This document shows positions 32,401-43,334 of a stretch of DNA of 64,000 nt, piece after piece (position 1 is the first letter of the stretch; every line of letters begins with the position of its first letter). A program made the translations under genes and the position numbers. The notes under the pieces are model-generated. The model had not been told where the DNA came from. It searched no databases and saw nothing but the letters and a program-made list of their open reading frames with translations. The DNA lies in the NCBI GenBank assembly GCA_019059635.1, contig JAGVRJ010000009.1:1618320-1682319 (forward strand). Reading direction: 5' to 3'. Source of the stretch: Proales similis. Taxonomy: Eukaryota; Rotifera; Eurotatoria; Ploima; Proalidae.

Positions 32401-35312
32401 ATGAAAAGAAGCGCAGATCAATTGAAAAAAGATGAATCTCTTAGTCAAGATGAATTGAGATTAAGGCTTATTGAGTCAGTGAAGAATAAAGGAATTCTTT
32501 CCTCAATTAAGGTGATTAGGGCGAACATTTTTGGCCTTATGCTATTGATTCTAAACATCATTTCAAGTCTCAACTCAGAAACAGACTAATAGCTGAGCTG
32601 AATCCTAACTTTCCAAAACAAAAAGATATTACAACCAAGTCGAATCTTGCACTTTTAGTGTGCAACAGCGTTATAATTAATCATCTAAAGAATCAGCAGT
32701 ATGACTACACACTTTCAGTCTTCATTCCTGAATGTGGACTACATCCTAGTGAAGTAAGTGAATTGACGGACCTAAACATTACGTAAATTATAAAAAAAAA
32801 AGGTTTTTGGACCAAGGGATGTCTTGGATGTTTTAAAAATTTCGCCTAACTCCACACTTTTTAGAGAAATGGTAAAATCATTTTGTGTAAAATTATAATA
32901 TGGATTTGGAATTTCAACTATCCGAAATCGTTGCTGTAGGAAGAAAAAGGATACAATGAGCCGTTAGCTTTTTTCTGGGAGCTGATTCATCACATTACCA
33001 ACCGTCACAAAACTCAGGAATCACAAACCCAAACCGAACCTGATTGGCTACAAATACCACATGACTTAGGTAAAGCGATTTATCCGCATTTACAATAAAA
33101 AAAATTAAACCTTTAAGTTTAGAATTTAAACTGAAGAACTTAGAAAAGCGATATGAAGAACGATTCAAAATTGAAAACCGAAGTCACTTATCAGCCGATT
33201 CATTAATAGATTTCGAGCGAAAAGTAAAAGAAAGAATACAACAAGATTATGATGAAAAGGTAATTTTTTACTATTTTCGATCTAAAGCTAAATTAAGACT
33301 CAAATTTTGTTTAGATGGAAGAATTTAAACGTAATAAATTACTTGAACTGAAGGTCGAAGCAAAAGAGCAAGCACAAAACGAGCTTCATGCCTTTAAAAA
33401 TGAAATCGAACTAGCATATAGGAGACGTTTTGATGAGTTAGCAGCAAAAGAGCACAATATGGAGGAAACAAGCAAACACAGGCGTGATCTTGAAGATAGG
33501 GAGCTTTTCATGCAGCGTCAGTATATCTTGGATAGTATAAAACAGCTCAAAGAAAAAGAGGAAGATACCCGAAAAAGAATTCAAGATCAGTTAAGTGGTC
33601 ATAAAAAAGAAGATGAACGGATTACTCGAATCGAAAAAGAACTGAGGGACCGAGAAGCAAAACTGAAGAGATCCGAAGCTGAACTTGAAGTCAGATTTAA
33701 CATGGAAAGAGAAAAAATCAAACACGATCTCGAGCGTTCATTTTCTCAAAGGGAATTGATACTTAAATCAATCGAATCAAATAACCAGCAGATTGCTGCT
33801 CAACTTGAAATCGACAAAAATCATTTTGAACGTTTAAAATCGGAATTTAAGAACAATCAGATGAAACTCAATGAACTTGAAATTAAAAATCAAGCGATAG
33901 AGGGAGAAACTCTTTGTTTAAAACATGAGAATGCGCAGCTTAAAAACAAGCTTGAACAGCAGATGGACTATGAGCTTTTAAAACAAGAAGTTGGAGTCTT
34001 GAAACAAAAATTGAGAGTTTCGTATGAAATGATAGGAAATGCAAAGCTCTATTCAGTAATTGAAGCAAATACTCCAAGAGACCAAACAAATAATCGAAAA
34101 ATGTCGGTGACATTCAACGATATCAACGAATTTGTTGAACCTGTCGACGAAAATGAAATTGATCAAGATGAGAATACTCAAATGCAGGCCACAGAAATGG
34201 GAGCTGATCCATCACACATTTTCAGCACCAAAGAAGATGTTCGAGAAAATTCAAGACGAGAGGGCGAGCGAATTTTAAATAACAGACTCAAAATATTGGC
34301 AAATTCGAATCAAGATTATTTAGAGCCCAAACTGGCTAGCCGTTTAACTGACCCAATTCATTCTCAAATATTCCAAGATTCCAATGCTAATGATTTAACC
34401 CGGCAACAGCTTGAAAATATGCATCTTAAGCTTACTTCAATGACCGAGGGATACAAACTTGCACCCGAAAAAGAAAATTCTCAAGATTCTTTGGATTTTA
34501 TAAAGCAGGCAAGAGAGCGAATGAAGTATCTTAATGCTGAAGGTGAACGAGTAGAAAAGCACTATCGCACGTTTCAGCATTCCTTAACCGCAAAATATTA
34601 TCCTATTGCGTCCGAAATTGATCTAAAGGCAGCAAATTTAATACAGACGCCAATTAAGGATATTAAACAGCAGCTTAATTTGGAAAAATTCATAGAGTCA
34701 ACATTGGTTAGCAAAATGAGTATAAAGCTTATAAGAGAACAGCTTGAAACTGATATGGGAGAATTCGAAGAAGAAAAAGGTCGAACTGAGGGTCTTCTTT
34801 CAAGATTAGAAGACGTTTATTCAAATTCTAAAAAAGGCAGAGATTCTTTTCGGGATGACTTATTGGTTGATGAAAAAGGCGCTTGCTCTGCGATTCAGAA
34901 AGCAATTACTGGGTTTAAAATGGGTTCAAGGAGCTCGTCCCCAACACCGATTAGCAATACTGTTCAGGTTATTCAATCGAGTGAAGATGAATCCAGTTCT
35001 CTCAAATCAAAAAATTTAGCAAAAACTTTACCTAGCACCGAAAAAAGGTTTACAAACAACTTAAAGAGCAATGACTTCAATAGCACTGGACCGGCTTCTG
35101 CAATTGCAATCAGCAATTTAAAAGCTCCCTCTAAGAATGAAAATGTCGAACAAGAACCGCCAAAGCTTAAAAAACGAATTGAGATTAATTTCTCGCCTGA
35201 TAGCTCCGATTCTTCGCGTAAATCTCAACAAAATATGTTCGAGTCAGAAGATGAGGAGTATCATCGGCATCACAGTATCGGTCATGATGAAGACGATGAT
35301 TTTAAATGGTAA
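32401..35312 (+). CDS. OFD1: OFD1 homologue, centriolar/ciliary protein, six exons
   Basis: Distal-centriole and centriolar-satellite protein needed for ciliogenesis. Exons: 32401-32511, 32568-32753, 32813-32871, 32940-33069, 33123-33259 and 33315-35312; introns are 53-68 bp. The N-terminus has the LisH region (L-S-Q-D-E-L-R and K-N-K-G-I-L), then a Y-D-Y-T-L-S-V-F segment followed by E-x-G-L, both diagnostic of OFD1. From about residue 150 to 430 it is a long charged coiled coil. The C-terminal half is low-complexity, Ser/Glu/Lys-rich and less conserved. The first large frame at 33315 looks like a start but is internal. Confidence 0.92.
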
Positions 35313-35560
35313 TCTTCTTATGTCTGCAGTTCAAATAAAACTCTTACTTGAAACTTTCCTATCTATTTTGAATCTGAAAAAAAAAACTTGAAACTGAAAG
35401 GGGAATTGAAAGCTGACCCTAAGGGAGCTCTCTGAGATACAATGTTAACAAAATAATGTCTCATTTTAGTTCAGTTGCGCCGATCTATCTGTTCGCTTAA
35501 ATAGCGTTTACTTTGATTATGCTTATGGTCATTCCATGAATTAACCAATTTGATTTGAAA

Positions 35561-36239
35561 ATGGAAATATCTATAACCCCGACTGCTTACGCAAAGATGT
35601 TCATGCATCTATCTAAGTATCCATATGCAGCTTGCAATGGCGTATTTCTATCTAAAAAAAATGGAAACAAAATTGAATACGTTGACTGCATGCCTATATC
35701 GCACACTGGCCTTTGCTTGGCATCAACTCTAGAAATCGCCTTAAGTCAGATTGAGGTTTTTGCTCAAAACCATGACTTGGAAATAGGAGCCTATTATCAA
35801 GCAAACGAACACATTGACGATAATGAGTAATTGCGACATTTGAAACTACCAGATTCAGAGTTTTTTACTTTTCTTAACTAGTTCCAACATGATATCCTTC
35901 AAAATTGGCGAAAAACTCAAGGAAAACTGCTCTTATGCATTGATTTTAATTGTAAGAAATGAAACTTTCTACAGTTATTTTGGCTTAACAACGTTTTAGG
36001 TGGATAATCATTTAATCAACCCATCAAAAAGAAAGCCCTGTTTCAAGGCATATAGCTTGCAAGAAGGAAAAAGTCTCAAAGAGTTTCCCGGAAGCGTTAA
36101 ATTACCTGAAAGCGCTTATGCAACTTGCTTGGATTTACTCAAAAACCAGCAAGTAGTCAAATTAAATGATTTTGATGATCATCTTGATACAATCAATGCC
36201 GACTGGACAAATGCGTTTCTTTTCGAGGCGTCAAGCTGA
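35561..36239 (+). CDS. EMC8: ER membrane protein complex subunit 8/9, three exons
   Basis: Cytosolic subunit of the EMC insertase, an MPN-like fold without the metal site. Exon 1 (35561 to about 35828) shows the start I-S-x-x-A-Y-x-K, the Y-P-x-x-x-x-N-G-V-F segment and G-A-Y-Y-Q-A-N-E. The unspliced frame stops at 35830. Exon 2 (about 35881-35950) restores the helix after the Y-Y-Q-A-N-E motif, and exon 3 (36001-36239) ends with the conserved F-D-D-H-L-D and D-W-T-N. EMC8 and EMC9 are vertebrate duplicates; invertebrates usually carry one gene, so the symbol is generic. Confidence 0.93.
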
Positions 36240-36589
36240 AAATGTTTAAATTTGTGCTAAAAATCTTCATATAATGTAAGGATATGGATCTTGATGATTC
36301 AAACCTTTGAAAATTGAGCCGAAAAGATGCATCAATAAATTTAAGATTTCCATTTATATTTAACCTAATAATTTTTTCCTTTAAAAATCTCCTCTTCAAA
36401 CCTCTACGAGTGGCAATTTCTCAATTAATCCTCACTGTCGGAATATGTAGAATCGGTTAAAACCCTAATATTTCATTGGCTAACAAAATACGGCCAGAAG
36501 TACCTCTTAATAGATGCCTAATTCCCAAAAAAATAAAAGAGAAAGGGTTCTATTGGATTCTATCTATTCAAAGTTCAAGAAGTTCAAGT
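36240..36589. other. convergent intergenic region
   Basis: 3' ends of EMC8/9 (plus) and the glyco-repeat gene (minus) meet here. No coding sequence seen. Confidence 0.5.
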
Positions 36590-37237
36590 TCAGAAACCAA
36601 AGAGTGATAAGAAAAATCTGAAAATTGTCGATGGAAGCTCCGTAAAAATTTGAACCAATGATTGAACAACATTTATAATTGGCGATGGAGTTGTTATAGC
36701 AACTGTTGAAGTGCGAGAAGACATGAAAAAGGTAGTACGGGTAGAATTAGAAAAAAAAGTCGTGTTCGACATGTAGGTGGAGTTGGGCCAGTAAGTTGTG
36801 TTCGGCATGTAAGTGGAATTGGGCCAGTAAGTTGTGTTCGGCATGTAAGTGGAGTTGGGCCAGTAAGTTGTGTTCGGCATGTAAGTGGAATTGGGCCAGT
36901 AAGTTGTGTTCGGCATGTAGGTGGAGTTGGGCCAGTAAGTTGTGTTCGGCATGTAAGTGGAGTTGGGCCAGTAAGTTGTGTTCGGCATGTAAGTGGAGTT
37001 GGGCCAGTAAGTTGTGTTCGGCATGTAGGTGGAGTTGGGCCAGTAAGTTGTGTTCGGCATGTAGGTGGAGTTGGGCCAGTAAGTTGTGTTCGGCATGTAA
37101 GTGGAGTTGGGCCAGTAAGTTGTGTTGGACGTAGAATTTGAATTAACTTGAGTAGTTGGTGGCAATTTCCCAAGTGAAAGCTTTATTGAAGTCACATATT
37201 TCGATTTATGATATCCAAATGATCCTTTTTTAAGTGG
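36590..37237 (-). CDS. N-glycosylation-sequon repeat region, likely C-terminal part of the DOMON gene
   Basis: Open frame that continues in the same reading frame after the TAA closing the DOMON frame, with no initiator ATG of its own near the start. It contains ten tandem units N-T-T-Y-W-P-N-S-T-Y-M-P (36 bp each), two N-x-S/T sequons per unit. A Ser/Thr-rich stretch and a hydrophobic C-terminus (I-F-R-F-F-L-S-L-F-G-F) follow, compatible with a GPI signal or membrane anchor. It is probably a heavily glycosylated extracellular stalk. It may join the DOMON exon by an intron running from a weak GTCATT donor near 37250 to the AAG at about 37180, both phase 0, by stop-codon readthrough, or it may be decaying sequence. 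Confidence 0.55.
   Translation of the reverse strand, partial: PLKKGSFGYHKSKYVTSIKLSLGKLPPTTQVNSNSTSNTTYWPNSTYMPNTTYWPNSTYMPNTTYWPNSTYMPNTTYWPNSTYMPNTTYWPNSTYMPNTTYWPNSTYMPNTTYWPNSTYMPNTTYWPNSTYMPNTTYWPNSTYMPNTTYWPNSTYMSNTTFFSNSTRTTFFMSSRTSTVAITTPSPIINVVQSLVQIFTELPSTIFRFFLSLFGF
36769..37128. repeat. 36-bp tandem repeat (minisatellite), about ten units
   Basis: Head-to-tail units of 36 bp, nearly identical, differing mainly at one purine (GTAAGTGG/GTAGGTGG) and one other site. The unit length keeps the reading frame. Because it is a multiple of three, several other frames are also open across it; these are by-products. Confidence 0.95.
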
Positions 37238-37785
37238 TTAGCTAGCAATGACAATGAACGAAGACTTAGTCATTTTACCATCTCCATATGCTACAAGTAT
37301 ATAGGCCTCAGTGTTTTCTTCAAAGTCGAAGTAATTTGATTGAAGTTTGGCATTTACTCTTGAAAAAGAGCATGTAAGGGTTCCGTTTTCGATGCTCACT
37401 TGTCCATCTCTTAGTCCTAATTCAGGAAAAGATTGGTTTAACAGGACAGAGCTGTATCCTTGATTGATGTAATGACGCACGAAAGCTCCTTCGGGTTGTC
37501 CATTGTGGCAAACAATGGCATTCGCGCCACTCTTAATGGAGTTTTTTCGGTAGTAAAGGTTTATTTTTATTTTTGTTAAATAAGAATCTTTTTTACCATT
37601 TTCGGCTGATCGTTGAACCCGATCGCAACCCAACCGTTGTTTGCGTCTACATTGGAGGCTTTGACAGAAAAATCTGTTTCAATTTCAGTATTGTTCCAGC
37701 TTATGAAGGTTCCAATCGCGCTAAACTCATCCCCAAGGATACAAGATGACAGTAAAAACAATCCGAACACGATCACCAAATTCAT
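37238..37785 (-). CDS. secreted DOMON-domain protein, two exons
   Basis: Signal peptide (about residues 1-18) followed by one DOMON domain, a beta-sandwich that binds heme or sugar in families such as dopamine beta-monooxygenase, ferric-chelate reductase and reelin-like proteins. Exon 1 runs from 37785 to about 37597; exon 2 starts after a TTAAG acceptor near 37532 and ends at TAA 37238. The G-W-V-A-I-G-F strand and the Y-I-L-V-A-Y-G closing strand are typical. No oxidase or cytochrome b561 partner domain is present. Possible heme ligands (Met in the D-Q-P-K-M turn and a distal His) cannot be confirmed. The same frame continues beyond the stop into the sequon repeats. Confidence 0.8.
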
Positions 37786-38445
37786 TTTTCTGGATTCAAG
37801 GTCTTATGGCTTTAAATGAGAATCAGCTCTCTACATTTTATACCTTCATTTCATTATGAAAAATGTCTGAATGCACCTTTGTTAATGTTTTAGGGTTTTG
37901 TTAAGGGAAAATTTTTCTAATTTTCAGTATTTTTCAGACATTTCCAATTCATGCTTGCATATGAATGCTTACAATAGATTTTTAAATTACTTTAAATCTT
38001 GTTTGGTTTCAAGCTAAGTATAACGAATCAAAGGTAAGAATTCGTTCCATCTTAAACTTCTTTAAGTGGTTTGTTCTCTTTCAAACAAATTAAAAGTTGA
38101 AAATATTCTAGGAGCCGTTTTCCTAATTACATATGATTTTAATTTTCATTATGAAAAAATCATTCTCAGGTCACACAAATTCTAATAAATATGTTTAAGG
38201 AGATACAGCTTTTAATCTTTAACAAAATAAGACGCGCCCTAGCAAGCAATTAATTAAGCTAGATCTAGGTGATTAATATTTCATAGCGTTCTTTTAGTAG
38301 TTAAACAGTGTCAAATTTATTAATTCGCCTTCAAATATAAACCCCCAATAAGATGCTAATCTATCATCAATCAGATAATAGACGGACTGCTATTGAATAT
38401 AATGCTAGGTTTCATTCGCTCATCTTTTCAGTCAATTATCTTTGA
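37786..38445. other. divergent intergenic region
   Basis: AT-rich; should hold promoters for the DOMON gene (minus) and the serine-rich gene (plus). No coding sequence seen. Confidence 0.5.
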
Positions 38446-39927
38446 ATGAAAAGCCTAGAGATGGATAAACAAAGCTTTTTAACAGAGAATTCCCTGCCAC
38501 GCTTAAAGCCTCACGAAGTTACCGTTAATTCAAAACTTAAAACAAGAAATCTTGGAGGTAAAGAAATGATTTCAAGTAGAAGCCATATAATAGGTCCTCA
38601 TTGCCTGAGAACAAAACACGCCATAAAAACACCCTTACTATATACGACATATTCAGGCGGCGATTTGATATCAAGAGATTATAGCCATGCCAAGCTTAAT
38701 AATTCAGGTGCTTTATTAGACCAAAATACTCATCATCCAGGTTTTGTTAATCAGATGACAATTCATTCTCAAATATCAAACAATCGATGTGACTCATCGG
38801 GATTGAAAAAATCACCATCAATGTCTCGTAATGGCTCTTCTATTCCAATTATTTTAAGCCAAAATGATCGCCAAATTCAATCATCTATAAACATAGCTCC
38901 GTCTAATTTTGATACCAATGCCATAATGAAACAATCAATCAAAAACCAAGCAAAACCGAATGGCAATAATTCTTATTATGCTCAGTATATCGAAAATCTT
39001 GAAACATCAAGATCAAGCACAGAAGCTGCATTAGAAAAATATAAAAGCTCCGAATTATCTTCAGCAGAGAGAACTTTTAAAGTTGATATTAACGACTATG
39101 GTCACCCTAATATCGTCAATTTTAACCATTCTGGTCAGAGTTGCCTTGATGAAAGTAAAATTATTCTGCAAGATAATAAACCTGAAAACATATCACTCAC
39201 AGATCCAGTGTGTGCTGATTCAAATTCTGTTGCAGGTGTGACCTATATCAATGTTGAAAATACCATATTGTCTTCTACAAAAAAGCACTTTGAGGATACT
39301 ATCGGAACAGCAAGTCAAAATAGCTGTTGGGTTTCAAGCGAAAAGATTGAGAATAGCCGAGATGAGGTAAAATCGGATAGTGATAGTCACCATTTTTCGT
39401 CGGTTGAAGATCTTCCCTCTGTACTCCCTGGATTAGCGGATCCTAATAATCAATTAAGTTATTCAGATGAACACCGGCTTTGGCAATCGGGCCTTATCAA
39501 TAGGTTTGAAACTCAGGCTTCTGATTTAAAGTCTGATGAAGATTTCAAAAAGTACAGCTATCTACCCCCTATAGCGGGAAAATTTAGAAACTCATTTATC
39601 ATAAATGTATCTAAATTAATGGGGGATCTTTCAAAAACCAACAAGTATGGAGGAACACTTAAAAGAAATGCCTCTCTTCCTTCAAGTAAACTCGTTCGTA
39701 CGGCTGGTTGTCATTCATTTGACATAAAATCTAAAATTAAGCAATTTGAAGACAAAAAGACAGAAACTTCATCTAATCGTACCAGAGATCAATCGCTTCT
39801 TTCTATAGAGAATATTAAACAATATAACATTATGGAAGAACCCAGGTCTAAGATCCCAGATGACTTTCATTCCTCGGTTAAGGTCAAGGAATTAAAAAGC
39901 ATGTTTGAGTTGGCTGGTTTTAAGTAG
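38446..39927 (+). CDS. serine-rich, mostly disordered protein of unknown function
   Basis: Intronless frame of 493 residues rich in Ser, Asn, Lys and Asp, without signal peptide or membrane segment. The last 100 residues look more ordered: a basic patch, then two short amphipathic segments of similar shape (K-S-K-I-K-Q-F-E-D and V-K-V-K-E-L-K-S-M-F-E). Such elements are common in cytoskeletal adaptor proteins, but I do not recognise a family. Codon use is like its neighbours and the frame is long, so it is probably a real gene. Confidence 0.7.
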   Translation: MKSLEMDKQSFLTENSLPRLKPHEVTVNSKLKTRNLGGKEMISSRSHIIGPHCLRTKHAIKTPLLYTTYSGGDLISRDYSHAKLNNSGALLDQNTHHPGFVNQMTIHSQISNNRCDSSGLKKSPSMSRNGSSIPIILSQNDRQIQSSINIAPSNFDTNAIMKQSIKNQAKPNGNNSYYAQYIENLETSRSSTEAALEKYKSSELSSAERTFKVDINDYGHPNIVNFNHSGQSCLDESKIILQDNKPENISLTDPVCADSNSVAGVTYINVENTILSSTKKHFEDTIGTASQNSCWVSSEKIENSRDEVKSDSDSHHFSSVEDLPSVLPGLADPNNQLSYSDEHRLWQSGLINRFETQASDLKSDEDFKKYSYLPPIAGKFRNSFIINVSKLMGDLSKTNKYGGTLKRNASLPSSKLVRTAGCHSFDIKSKIKQFEDKKTETSSNRTRDQSLLSIENIKQYNIMEEPRSKIPDDFHSSVKVKELKSMFELAGFK

Positions 39928-40334
39928 ATGATCTTTTCAAAATAGTTCAAGCTATTTCAGAAATTTTCGATTTAACTTAAATGGCATATCTAATAAACTC
40001 AGATTGAAATATTGTTCTGAAACTATTCATTTGAATGCTTGTTTTTTTTGTCTGTACAGAGTAGGAAACTTAAAATAATGATTTCTCTCAAATTTATTTT
40101 CAATTTGAAGAAGAAGATCGAAAAATTAGTTTCTCTTATACATTTCAAGTATAAATAATAAAAGGAAAACAAAAGAAGAGCAGGTTAGAATGGTCCTGCT
40201 TCGATCAAAACTAAAAGTTGCCTATTAACCGAATTCTGAATGCAAGCAATCCGATAGGTCGACTTGATGAAAAAGAGGTGAGTTTTTTATTGGCGATAAT
40301 AGCTGTTGGATGGCGTTAGGAAATAGGCCTGCTT
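39928..40334. other. convergent intergenic region
   Basis: 3' ends of the serine-rich gene and HSP60 meet here. AATAAA-like signals occur on both strands; no coding sequence is seen. Confidence 0.5.
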
Positions 40335-42062
40335 TTACATTCCCATTCCCATACCACCCATTCCACCCATTCCGCCCATGCCTCCCATGCCTCCCATGGC
40401 GCCAGCTTTTTCCTCTTTGGGCTCTTCGACAATCACACATTCTGCTGTAGTGAGAAGTGAGGCGACACCCGAGGCATCCTGGAGTGCTGATCTAACTACT
40501 TTAGTAGGATCAATTATGCCAGCCTTTACCATATCGATAAACTGATCGTTTCGAGCATCATATCCGACTTCAAAACTTGAATTTATAACTTTATCAACAA
40601 TAAGAGCTCCTTCTTTTCCGGCATTGGTTGCAATTGTATAGGCCGGCATTCGGAGAGCACGTCGTACGATCTCAATACCAACTCGCTGATCATCATTTTC
40701 AGATTTTAAGTCATTTAATGCTTTGATTGATCGCAAGAGGGCAACACCACCGCCAGGCACGATACCTTCTTCAACAGCAGCTCGAGTAGCGCAGAGCGCG
40801 TCGGTAATGCGGTCTTTTTTTTCGTTTACTTCAACCTCACTGGATCCACCGACCTTAAGAACAGCAACACCATTGCTCAACTTGGCTAATCTTTCTTGAA
40901 GTTTTTCTTTTTCGTATTCGCTGTTAGTTTCAGCAATTTCGTCCTTGATCTGTTTGACGCGTTGTTCGATCTCTTGTGGACTGCCTTTGCCTCTCATCAG
41001 CAATGTGTCATCTTTTGTGATTTGAACTTCTCCAATTTGACCAAAATCACTCAATTGAATATTTTCGAGTTTAGTCAATCCGGTCTCATCACCAAAAACA
41101 GTACCTCCAGTTGATATGGCAATGTCACGGAGCATGTTTTTGCGGTTATCACCAAAGCCAGGGGCTTTTACAGCACAAACTTGGAGGTTGACTTTGAGTC
41201 TATTGATGACCAATGTGGTAAGAGCTTCTCCTTCGATATCCTCGGCAATTATAACAAGAGGTCTTCGTTGAGAATTCGCCATCTCTAGCGCAGGAATGAG
41301 CTCTTGAACGTTTGAAATCTTTTTTTCACTGATCAAAATCAACGCATCTTGGAATTCACATCGGGCGCCTTTGGATGAGTTGATGAAATAAGGTGAGATG
41401 AAACCTCGGTCAAACTTGAGACCCTCGATAACTTCGAGTTCATCGCTAAGGGTCTTGCCATCTTTTACTGTGATAACTCCATCTTTTCCAACTTTTTTCA
41501 TCGCATTCGAGATAAGATCGCCGATTGAGCGGTCACCGTTAGCTGAAATGGTGGCCACTTGAGCAATTTCTTCTGGTGTGGTAACAGGCTTGGACATCCG
41601 CTTAAGCTCAGAAATGACAGCTTCAACCGCGCTCATTATTCCTCTTCGAACCTCAATCGGGTTGGCGCCTTGGCTGATTTTTTGGAAACCCTCTTTGGCG
41701 ATAGCTCGAGCGAGAACTGTTGCAGTTGTGGTTCCATCTCCTGCCTGCTCATTGGTATTGCTGGCCACGTCTTGAACAAGCTTTGCACCCATATTTTCAA
41801 GTTTGCATTTTAGTTCAATAGCCTTTGCCACCGTGACGCCGTCTTTTGTAATTTTCGGGCTTCCCCATGATTGCTCAATAATAACATTCCGCCCTTTAGG
41901 GCCCAGAGTAACAGCGACCGCGTTCGCCAATGTATCCACTCCTTTAAGCATTTTAGCTCTGGCTTCATCACCAAATGAAACATCTTTGGCGTAAGTCCTA
42001 TTGGCGATAAGCGAGGAAGCAATTCTTTTGTTTGATGCAGCGAGGCGAGTTAGTCTAAACAT
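40335..42062 (-). CDS. HSPD1: mitochondrial chaperonin HSP60
   Basis: Group I chaperonin of the mitochondrial matrix. About 575 residues from the ATG at 42062; an in-frame ATG further upstream at 42170 would give a non-conserved extension. The N-terminus is a basic, Ser/Ala-rich targeting peptide. Landmarks are [15 protein letters not shown], the apical domain, and P-G-G-G-V-A-L, ending in the Gly-Gly-Met repeats typical of GroEL/HSP60. Length matches the family. It is paired head to head with HSP10 through a shared promoter. Confidence 0.99.
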   Translation of the reverse strand: MFRLTRLAASNKRIASSLIANRTYAKDVSFGDEARAKMLKGVDTLANAVAVTLGPKGRNVIIEQSWGSPKITKDGVTVAKAIELKCKLENMGAKLVQDVASNTNEQAGDGTTTATVLARAIAKEGFQKISQGANPIEVRRGIMSAVEAVISELKRMSKPVTTPEEIAQVATISANGDRSIGDLISNAMKKVGKDGVITVKDGKTLSDELEVIEGLKFDRGFISPYFINSSKGARCEFQDALILISEKKISNVQELIPALEMANSQRRPLVIIAEDIEGEALTTLVINRLKVNLQVCAVKAPGFGDNRKNMLRDIAISTGGTVFGDETGLTKLENIQLSDFGQIGEVQITKDDTLLMRGKGSPQEIEQRVKQIKDEIAETNSEYEKEKLQERLAKLSNGVAVLKVGGSSEVEVNEKKDRITDALCATRAAVEEGIVPGGGVALLRSIKALNDLKSENDDQRVGIEIVRRALRMPAYTIATNAGKEGALIVDKVINSSFEVGYDARNDQFIDMVKAGIIDPTKVVRSALQDASGVASLLTTAECVIVEEPKEEKAGAMGGMGGMGGMGGMGGMGMGM

Positions 42063-42397
42063 TTTGACTGTAGCTTGATGCAACTTTTGCTTTAAAGGCA
42101 GAAAATAGTCTAAAAACATAAATTGAGGTTTGAAAATCGATCTTAAAATGCAAGTTATGAATCTCTCCAAGAATGTACCAAAGCATTAGTAGGATGGAAA
42201 CAAGCCAACCGATTTGATACCGAACAAGTGTATTGTAGTTCGTTAAACAACCACTATTTAAAATTGGATTGTGATCAAGCAATGATGAAATCTTTCTGTG
42301 CAGTTGGACCTAACGCACATTGCAAGTGAATATAAATAGAATGCTTTGCATCTATAACACAACTACTATGCAGCGAGCACGTGAGTTATTGCAGTTT

Positions 42398-42411
42398 GTA
42401 GAATGTTCTAC
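42398..42411. promoter_or_regulatory. heat-shock element (palindromic GAA..TTC)
   Basis: GTAGAATGTTCTAC, a perfect palindrome with GAA and TTC two bases apart as HSF binds. It lies in the HSP60/HSP10 bidirectional promoter, on the HSP60 side. A GTTGAAC half-site follows. Confidence 0.7.
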
Positions 42412-42528
42412 GCGTTGAACGCTCCCTTGCGTGCTCAACTAGTAAAAATATTGGTATACATACGCATGAAAAACTGGAGAAATATTGCACTATCTACAGC
42501 GCTTTTCCCGTCGCGATGTGCAAAACGA

Positions 42529-42540
42529 GTTTCTAGAAAC
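42529..42540. promoter_or_regulatory. heat-shock element (TTCTAGAA)
   Basis: AGTTCTAGAAAC contains inverted TTC and GAA units with a 2-bp gap, matching the HSF consensus. It lies between the two chaperonin genes. Confidence 0.75.
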
Positions 42541-42622
42541 TTGCAGTTAAATCGGATAGTAAAACGGGCTGACGCTTAGCACTCTTCTTTCTAGCACAAC
42601 CTTTGGTCTAGATCGATCGAGC

Positions 42623-42635
42623 GAAATTTCTAGAA
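42623..42635. promoter_or_regulatory. three-unit heat-shock element, HSP10 proximal
   Basis: GAAATTTCTAGAA gives three perfectly phased inverted units (GAA, TTC, GAA), the minimum for HSF trimer binding. It lies about 85 bp upstream of the HSP10 start, with a TATATTT stretch at about 42653-42659 between them. Confidence 0.85.
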
Positions 42636-42720
42636 ATCGCTGTGGCCTCTGTTATATTTAAAAAGATCTTTTTTTAATTTTAGAAAGCCAAACGAAACGC
42701 AAGGCTCGGAAAATAACACA

Positions 42721-43080
42721 ATGGTAAAATCTAAAACCTTAATTTCGATGAGTATTTGTTTAATTAAATGAATTAAGTCTGGAGCAATCAAGAAACTCAT
42801 TCCTCTTGTTGATCGTGTTTTGGTTGAACGTTTCGCTAAAGAAACTACTACTAAAGGAGGAATAATGTTACCAGAAAAAGCTATTGGCAAAGTTCTTAAT
42901 GCTACAGTTGTTTCTGTTGGACCTGGTGTTCGAAATAGCAATGGGGAACTTATTCCTTGCAGTGTTAAGCCTGGAGACAAAGTCTTGCTGCCAGAATACG
43001 GAGGAAACAAGATCGAAATCGAGAACAAAGAATACTTCTTGTTTAGAGATTCCGACATAATTGGAAAATGGGAAAATTAG
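42721..43080 (+). CDS. HSPE1: mitochondrial co-chaperonin HSP10, intron directly after the start codon
   Basis: Lid of the HSP60 folding chamber in the mitochondrial matrix. Exon 1 contributes only the ATG (42721-42723). A GTAAAA..TTAAG intron (42724-42777) follows and exon 2 (42778-43080) gives the rest, about 101 residues in all. Landmarks: P-L-x-D-R-V-L-V-E-R, the mobile loop T-x-K-G-G-I-M-L-P, K-P-G-D-K-V-L-L-P-E-Y-G-G, and F-L-F-R-D-x-D-I. The apparent later start at 42820 is internal. Confidence 0.98.
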
Positions 43081-43334
43081 ATACAAGGTGGTATTTTGTA
43101 GGCCATGCAAGTTCAGGCAAATCGATTCAAGTAATTTGCCGACTTGTCTTTATATTTGTAATTGAAGCATCCCTTACTGGCGTTCCCCATCCGTTTTTTC
43201 CCTTTTTTCTTTGTTTATCTCATAACTTTAATTAACGAAAGGCAAATAAACCTATTCAAAAAATGAAGGCTATAAATTCATTTTTATAAGGGACTTATAA
43301 ATTAAAAACAGAAATAAATTTAAAAAAAAAACTT

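Noticed and set aside
36769-37134. CRISPR-like regular repeats and overlapping open frames on both strands
   Set aside because: Units are contiguous 36-bp repeats with no unique spacers, in an animal gene. The extra frames are open only because the unit length is a multiple of three.
42063-42170. N-terminal extension of HSP60 from an ATG at 42170
   Set aside because: It would precede a good mitochondrial targeting peptide with unrelated residues; ATG 42062 gives the normal length.
42820-43080. HSP10 starting at 42820
   Set aside because: It would lose the conserved N-terminal strand; the ATG-only exon at 42721 restores the family length.
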